A DNA stretch of 64,000 nucleotides, from NCBI GenBank assembly GCA_016716065.1, contig JADJXA010000001.1:1-64000 (forward strand), given 5' to 3'. This document shows positions 59,288 through 64,000 of the stretch, piece after piece. How positions within the stretch are numbered: the first letter of the stretch is position 1; each line of letters begins with the position of its first letter. A program made the translations under genes and the position numbers. Origin of the DNA: Candidatus Leptovillus gracilis (GTDB taxonomy: Bacteria > Chloroflexota > Anaerolineae > Promineifilales > Promineifilaceae). The notes below the pieces were generated by a model that worked only from the letters and a program-made list of their open reading frames with translations, was not told the origin of the DNA and did no database searches.

Positions 59288-60050
59288 TCGGGAGTGGGGC
59301 GCTGCGCCGACGGTGCATGTTTTTGCCGACGCGGCGGCGCTGGTAGAAGCGGCGGCGCGGCTGTTTGTGACTATCGCCGCGACGGCCGTCGCCCAACACG
59401 GCCGTTTCCTGACCGCTCTCTCCGGGGGCAGCACACCACAAGCCCTCTTCCAACGCCTCAGCCAGCCTGACTATGCGCAGCGCGCGTTCTGGCGCAGCAG
59501 CCACATTTTTTGGGGCGATGAGCGCCTGGTCCCGCCAGACGACCCCGGCAGCAATTACAAACTGGCCGCCGATTTGCTGCTCCAGCACGTGCCGGTTCCC
59601 GCCGCCAACATCCACCGCGCCAAAGGGGAGCTAGACCCGGAAACGGCCGTCACCGATTATGCCCACCAACTGCACCAACTTGCCCCCGCCGGTCATGCCT
59701 GGCCGCGCCTGGACCTGGCCTTGATGGGCCTGGGCAGCGACGGCCACACTGCCTCCCTCTTTCCCGGCCCCATCGCACCAGGCGAACGCACTCACCCCGT
59801 CATCGCCGTCACCGCCAACTACGACGGCCGTCCCGCCCACCGCCTGACATTAACGCCCCTGGTCTTCAACGACGCCAGCCATATTCTCTTTTTGGTCACC
59901 GGGGCAAACAAAGCGCAGGCGGTAACGGCCGTCCTGCACGGCCCCCCCGCCGCCGAACAATGGCCCGCCCAACGCATCCACCCCACCACCGGCCAGATTA
60001 CCTGGCTCCTCGACCAATCCGCCGCCGCACCACAACCCAAAACCAGCTAA
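59280..60050 (+). CDS. 6-phosphogluconolactonase
   Basis: This 256-residue enzyme hydrolyses 6-phosphogluconolactone in the oxidative pentose phosphate pathway. Motifs are FLTALSGGSTPQALFQRLSQ, FWGDERLVPPDDPGSNYKLA and LDLALMGLGSDGHTASLFPG with the catalytic His. GTG 59280 overlaps the glucokinase stop, so the pair is translationally coupled. No zwf is present in the window. Confidence 0.94.
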   Translation: MDSREWGAAPTVHVFADAAALVEAAARLFVTIAATAVAQHGRFLTALSGGSTPQALFQRLSQPDYAQRAFWRSSHIFWGDERLVPPDDPGSNYKLAADLLLQHVPVPAANIHRAKGELDPETAVTDYAHQLHQLAPAGHAWPRLDLALMGLGSDGHTASLFPGPIAPGERTHPVIAVTANYDGRPAHRLTLTPLVFNDASHILFLVTGANKAQAVTAVLHGPPAAEQWPAQRIHPTTGQITWLLDQSAAAPQPKTS

Positions 60051-60075
60051 AAGCGAACAACTAATCCTTCACCCT

Positions 60076-61320
60076 TCACCCTTCATCCTTCCCCATTCCC
60101 AACACCTCGGCCGCCAAAACCTGCATCTCTTCGATTTCCGCCTGGCCCATCCCGCTGGAACGCCAATAAGCTGCCAACAAATCGGCCGGCGTCAGTTCCT
60201 CCACCGCCACTGTATCGCCCAGGCGGGCGCGTTTTTCCAGATGGCGGTGCTTTTGAATTTGCACGCTCAGGGCAGTGGCAAAATAGTCATTGAGGGCATT
60301 CTCGTCCAGCAGCGGCTCCCAATCTTGTGGATAACTCAACTGCACCCGGCAAATTGCTCCTGCCACCTTTTCCGGCGCCGGCATTTGGCGCATGATGTCG
60401 GCCATGAAGGTATCGGCCACGGCCGTATCCACTTTCATATCCAAAAAACGGCGCGTATTCAGCCGTTGGAACGCCCACTCCGTTTTGCCCCGGCTGACCG
60501 TCGCCAGCACAAACCCTTTATGCTCGTTCACCTCGCCAAAGTCAATGCGCTCAATGGAACCGGGATACACCACCGGCGGCTGGCTGCCCTTTGCCGACAG
60601 GCATTGGTGCTTGTGGATGTGGCCCAACGCCACGTAATCCAGCCGCTTATCGTTGACCAGGCTGCCGCTGAGAACCAGTTCATGCCCCAACATCACCGCC
60701 CGTTCGCTGCCGTAGACCGCACCTTGCACGCTGGCGTGGGCCGTCAGGATCAGGGGCAAGTCGGGGTCCGCCTGCTCGATAAGGCTGGCGACCCGCTGGG
60801 CTACCACGTCTTCGGCTTCGGCCAGCAGCGTCTCGCGGGCTTTGCCGGACAATTCTTCATAAGCCATGAAGCGGCTGGTAGAGACCCAGGGCACGGCAAT
60901 AATCTGCGCCGCGACGCCCAACTCGTCGGGGCCAAACAGGCGGATGGTATCGGCGACGTGGATGTGGGGTACACCCAGGGTGGCAAATTCGTGCAAGGTG
61001 TGGGCACGGCCGGCCGCCGGCGAAACGTCGTGGTTGCCCACCAGCAGCAGGGTAGGAATGCCGGCCTGCGACAGGCGCATGATGCGTTTGCCCCATTCGC
61101 GCTGGAAGGTGGGCTGCGGATTGCGGTCTTTGTAGGCGTCACCGGCAAAGATGACCAGGTCTACCGGTTCCGCCACGGCCGTATCCACAATCTGGTCCAA
61201 CGATTGCAAAAAATCCATCACCCGGATGGGCAGGGTAGTCTGGGGGTCATGACGGCCGTAATTGGCAATGTCAATATGAGCATCGGCAAAATGCAAAATA
61301 CGCAAACTTTTGTTAAACAT
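60076..61320 (-). CDS. SbcD-like DNA repair exonuclease subunit
   Basis: 414 residues of the Mre11/SbcD metallophosphoesterase family: HFADAHIDIANYG, DLVIFAGDAYKDRNPQPTFQ, LLVGNHDVSPAAGR, TAHASVQGAVYG and VALGHIHKHQ carry all metal ligands. The C-terminal part is a capping domain. No sbcC gene is adjacent, so the partner ATPase is elsewhere. It is convergent with pgl across 25 bp. Confidence 0.9.
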   Translation of the reverse strand: MFNKSLRILHFADAHIDIANYGRHDPQTTLPIRVMDFLQSLDQIVDTAVAEPVDLVIFAGDAYKDRNPQPTFQREWGKRIMRLSQAGIPTLLLVGNHDVSPAAGRAHTLHEFATLGVPHIHVADTIRLFGPDELGVAAQIIAVPWVSTSRFMAYEELSGKARETLLAEAEDVVAQRVASLIEQADPDLPLILTAHASVQGAVYGSERAVMLGHELVLSGSLVNDKRLDYVALGHIHKHQCLSAKGSQPPVVYPGSIERIDFGEVNEHKGFVLATVSRGKTEWAFQRLNTRRFLDMKVDTAVADTFMADIMRQMPAPEKVAGAICRVQLSYPQDWEPLLDENALNDYFATALSVQIQKHRHLEKRARLGDTVAVEELTPADLLAAYWRSSGMGQAEIEEMQVLAAEVLGMGKDEG

Positions 61321-61370
61321 CTACACCTTCCTTAAACTTTGTCGGCTTCAGAAATCCTCAGGTTGTAGAC

Positions 61371-63449
61371 TCATGGGCAGCCAGCCACCGGCCAGACCGC
61401 TGCCTGAAACTGCTTACTGCTGTCTGGCACGTTGGGTATAACATGCTGCACCATGATGAAATAACTGCCCGCCTGCAAATTCCGCAGGCAAATCTGCTCC
61501 GCTACACCCTGGAAAGGCGCGTCGCTGACGCCCCAGATCACCTTATTGCCATCATACAAATACAAGTCGAGATCCTCGCCAGACGGAACCGTCAGATCAA
61601 TCCGTATAGACTGCCCCTGAGACAGGTTAATCTGATAAAAACGGTGGCGGTCTGTGGCCGAAGCGATGTTTTGCGAGCGAACCTGCGCCAGAGGCAGGTA
61701 ATGGGCAGTAGCAAAGGTGAAGTTTTCGGGGCTGCCGCTGGCAACAACGGGCAGGTACAGATTGCCGCGAATGGGTATCGCCATCTTTTTGATCAGGGGA
61801 TTGGGTGAATTGCCGGAATAATCAAAGCTGCCGCCCAATGCCCACAAGGTATTGCCCACAAAACCGCCACGCGGCCACGTCAGCGCCGGTTCGCCCGGCT
61901 GACGGTTGTTAAGGTCGTACAGATAATCTAGCAGATACCAGGAGTTGGTGGTCGGGTCATAAAATTCCACTTCGGGCACGGCTTTGCCATTGACATCAAT
62001 GCCGCCATACACATACCAACGGCCGTCTGGCCCCACAGCGCCATGCGCAAAATAACGGGGAATCTGCATATCCCCGGTATTGATCCAGGCGGTTGGCGTA
62101 GAGGCATCGGCGCATTCGCCGGTTGTCAGCAAAGCCACCGGCAAAGTGCCGCTCGGATTCCAGGTAAAACCGCCGGCCACACAGATTCGGCCGCCAATTC
62201 GCGCCGCTGTATGCCCGTAACGGCTTGCGTTGAGCGAGGGCCAGGTAGTCCAGGTATTGGAGGCAGGCGTGTAGAACAATACATCATCGCGGATGGTATT
62301 GGTGTCTGTGACCACATTGGTCAGCGGCCAACCCGGCCCTTCGATGCCGCCCAACAGGTAATAACCAGCCGGGCTGTCGTTGGCGACGGCCGTCGCATAG
62401 GCAAACGGTTGTCCACTGCTCAGAGGCACGGCCGCTGCCTGCTGCCAAAAACCGCCGGACACGTCATACAACCAATGAAGGTTGCTGTACGCTGAATCCT
62501 GGGCGCTGATACTGCCGCCAGGCACGTAAATTCTTTGGGTCGCGTCCACATAAGCGGCCGTTGTGTTGACAAATCCAGACCCCGGTATCGGGTTAAGCGC
62601 TGTCCAGGTGTTGTTGGTCGTCTGGTAACGGTAAAATCCGTTGGTGAGGAATGAATTGGTCGTCAGCCCGCCCACCATGTAGATATCGGAGCCAACAACG
62701 GCCGTCGCGTGGCGGCTGACCGGCGCGGCTGGCGCGGAGACAAAACCCACATTGGTCCAATTAGACACCAACGGCGTCACATAGGCCGCCTGCAAGTTTA
62801 GCAGCAGCGTACTACCCAATGCGCCGGGCTGCCAATCGGCCACTTCTACGTAATAGGTCACGCCGCGCTGCACAGCAAAGGTCACTTCCGAAGCCAGACC
62901 AGAGGTGTCGTCGTTACAGGCCACTGGCAGCAGCAAAGCCGCGCCGCATGAGCCGGTAAACACACCCAGAATGGTATCGTAAGCCGAGGTACGGGTGTTG
63001 ATGGTCACCAGGCCATTGTAATCAGTGGTGAACTGATACCACGCTGTGCGAAAACCCTGGCTGCTGGGGGGATTAGACCCCCACATGCAGGTTAGCGCCG
63101 GATCATCGGCCGAGGTGGTGAAGCTGGCGACATTGGTCTGGCTGGCGGCCGGCACGGTGAGCGGAATTAACGAGAGCGACCTGGCCGAACTGCAAAAGTT
63201 GCTGGCCGGCCGCACGTCGTCGGGCGACATGGGCACAAGGGCCAGGACCATGCCGTTGAGAGGATTGACGGCCGTTGGGTCCCCCATCGTGAATTCTGGC
63301 GCTTCGGCATCGTTCGGTACAACCGGAACCCAGGCATTTCCCGCTGTCGCTGTAGGCTGCACATCGCCGCTATCTTGCGCGCCAACCCAGGCCGCTGCCC
63401 CCAATAAGGCCACCATCAGTACGGTTGTAAATACCAGAAAAGAACGCAT
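61371..63449 (-). CDS. Secreted kelch-repeat protein with PPC domain
   Basis: 692 residues from ATG 63449 (GGAG upstream). A signal peptide (FLVFTTVLMVALLGAAAWVG, cut near AQ) exports it. A low-complexity linker and a PPC-like domain (AWYQFTTDYNGLVTINTRTS, ILGVFTGSCG) follow. About residues 270-580 are kelch-like repeats (SRHATAVVGSDIYMVGGLTT; RYGHTAARIGGRICVAGGF; RYFAHGAVGPDGRWYVYGGI), then a C-terminal PPC-like beta sandwich (RIDLTVPSGEDLDLYLYDGN). It is probably an extracellular or surface beta-propeller. The ligand is unknown. Confidence 0.87.
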   Translation of the reverse strand: MRSFLVFTTVLMVALLGAAAWVGAQDSGDVQPTATAGNAWVPVVPNDAEAPEFTMGDPTAVNPLNGMVLALVPMSPDDVRPASNFCSSARSLSLIPLTVPAASQTNVASFTTSADDPALTCMWGSNPPSSQGFRTAWYQFTTDYNGLVTINTRTSAYDTILGVFTGSCGAALLLPVACNDDTSGLASEVTFAVQRGVTYYVEVADWQPGALGSTLLLNLQAAYVTPLVSNWTNVGFVSAPAAPVSRHATAVVGSDIYMVGGLTTNSFLTNGFYRYQTTNNTWTALNPIPGSGFVNTTAAYVDATQRIYVPGGSISAQDSAYSNLHWLYDVSGGFWQQAAAVPLSSGQPFAYATAVANDSPAGYYLLGGIEGPGWPLTNVVTDTNTIRDDVLFYTPASNTWTTWPSLNASRYGHTAARIGGRICVAGGFTWNPSGTLPVALLTTGECADASTPTAWINTGDMQIPRYFAHGAVGPDGRWYVYGGIDVNGKAVPEVEFYDPTTNSWYLLDYLYDLNNRQPGEPALTWPRGGFVGNTLWALGGSFDYSGNSPNPLIKKMAIPIRGNLYLPVVASGSPENFTFATAHYLPLAQVRSQNIASATDRHRFYQINLSQGQSIRIDLTVPSGEDLDLYLYDGNKVIWGVSDAPFQGVAEQICLRNLQAGSYFIMVQHVIPNVPDSSKQFQAAVWPVAGCP

Positions 63450-63460
63450 AAAAACTCCGT

Positions 63461-63540
63461 TGAAAATAGCTAAAGCCAGAGCTAGAGTTAGAGTATTGCC
63501 CGAATTCTTCCTCTCGCTCTCGCTTTTCATTCGTGGTGGT
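63461..63540 (-). promoter_or_regulatory. Structured leader element, copy 2
   Basis: Minus-strand copy of 57854-57927. It ends 12 nt before the kelch ATG, in the same place relative to the start as copy 1 before DUF427. It has one extra ACTCTA unit, and the outer stem keeps eight of nine pairs (AGCGAGAGC / GCTCTGGCT). Confidence 0.6.
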
Positions 63541-63777
63541 GGGCTGCGCTCAGAAACTCTTCTGCGGCGCAAGCCGGGGGACAACGAGGATCGTATAAAA
63601 TTGCCGTTTAGCCACCCTGGGATTGTACAAAGAGACGGAATGGGCGCAAACAAGAGCTGCGCCAAGGTCCCCGACGACTGGCAGCGCCGGGGACCCGATG
63701 TCATTATTTTGGGTTTCACCAGAGCAGGGCGATTTTGAAAATCGCCCTGCTGCCAAACGCTCAAGCATTGGTAGCCG

Positions 63778-64000
63778 TCAGGCTGATTTACGCAGCGACA
63801 ACACCACCTCTTGTACGCCGATAGCGATGGTTTGCTGGTAATCGGGGTTGGGTAGGGAAACGGCCGTAACCGTCAGCGCCAATGTCTCCTGCTGCACGTA
63901 CCCGGCAAAGTTCACCAGCGCCGCCGCCACAGCGCCATCGGCCACATAGCCCAGGTCTATCCGGTCGGAAATCTCCAGCCCGGCCTCTTTGCGCATGGTG
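63778..64000 (-). CDS. Isoleucyl-tRNA synthetase, C-terminal end (partial)
   Basis: The frame enters from beyond the window (MRKEAGLEISDRIDLGYVAD is internal). It carries on with an AALVNFAGYVQQETLAL-type segment to a stop at 63778. This matches the last 75 or so residues of IleS (the anticodon-binding tail; RKEAGLEISDRI is highly characteristic). There is no zinc finger after it, so it is the short-ended IleS2-like form. Confidence 0.85.
   Translation of the reverse strand, partial: TMRKEAGLEISDRIDLGYVADGAVAAALVNFAGYVQQETLALTVTAVSLPNPDYQQTIAIGVQEVVLSLRKSA

Overview
The window looks like the chromosome of a filamentous or Anaerolineae-type Chloroflexota bacterium. The evidence is an archaeal-style upper mevalonate operon, a large NADH dehydrogenase membrane arm, an F0 operon with a b-delta fusion, DUF6062 and TPR-CHAT proteins, and a MoeA fused to a periplasmic-binding-like domain. 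A palindromic octamer, ACGGCCGT, occurs about 90 times by my reading. One or two would be expected by chance at this composition. No rRNA operon, CRISPR array or replication origin was seen.

Region 1 (1 to about 11.3 kb) is accessory DNA that I read as an integron cassette array without an integrase (a CALIN). Seven attC-like sites of about 111 nt share RYYYAAC and GTTRRRY-like end boxes. Their arms pair imperfectly, with the same two unpaired bases in the left arm that characterise integron attC sites. Cassettes carry two HigB/HigA toxin-antitoxin pairs, a P-loop kinase-like protein, a nucleotidyltransferase, an unknown protein, and two to three copies of a gene-less cassette rich in ACGGCCGT. 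The array has been attacked by elements sitting inside attC sites: an IS110/IS1111-type element and a 93-bp remnant at the same position in two sites, an ISAs1-type element, and a 5' group II intron fragment beginning 8 nt after an attC-like box.

Region 2 (11.4 to 43 kb) is mostly housekeeping DNA: tRNA-Lys, signal peptidase, a TadZ/CpaE-like receiver-ATPase, then the mevalonate operon (class II HMG-CoA reductase, archaeal-type HMG-CoA synthase, a thiolase lacking its usual cysteine, DUF35 protein). These are followed by an LLM oxidoreductase and a sigma factor/partner pair divergent from a giant TPR-CHAT protease. Next come a nucleotide-sugar dehydratase, small metabolic enzymes, a 5'-nucleotidase-like phosphatase with a glycosyltransferase, purA with a structured leader, and moeA. 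An eroded island (tRNA-Lys half, integrase fragment, IS1 fragment) ends this part.

Region 3 (43 to 55.7 kb) is a bioenergetic block on the minus strand: atpI-B-E-F/H (F0 only, closed by a terminator) and nuoA, H, J, K, L, M, M, N. The two NuoM genes plus an insertion of about 25 residues in the lateral helix of NuoL indicate the four-pump (2M) type of complex I. Three genes here carry single-base frameshifts that look like sequencing errors at least as much as decay.

Region 4 (55.8 to 64 kb) holds a response regulator, a sigma factor with a zinc-binding anti-sigma candidate, DUF427, glucokinase plus 6-phosphogluconolactonase, an SbcD-like nuclease, a secreted kelch protein and the 3' end of ileS. 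DUF427 and the kelch gene share a nearly identical structured leader of about 75 bp.
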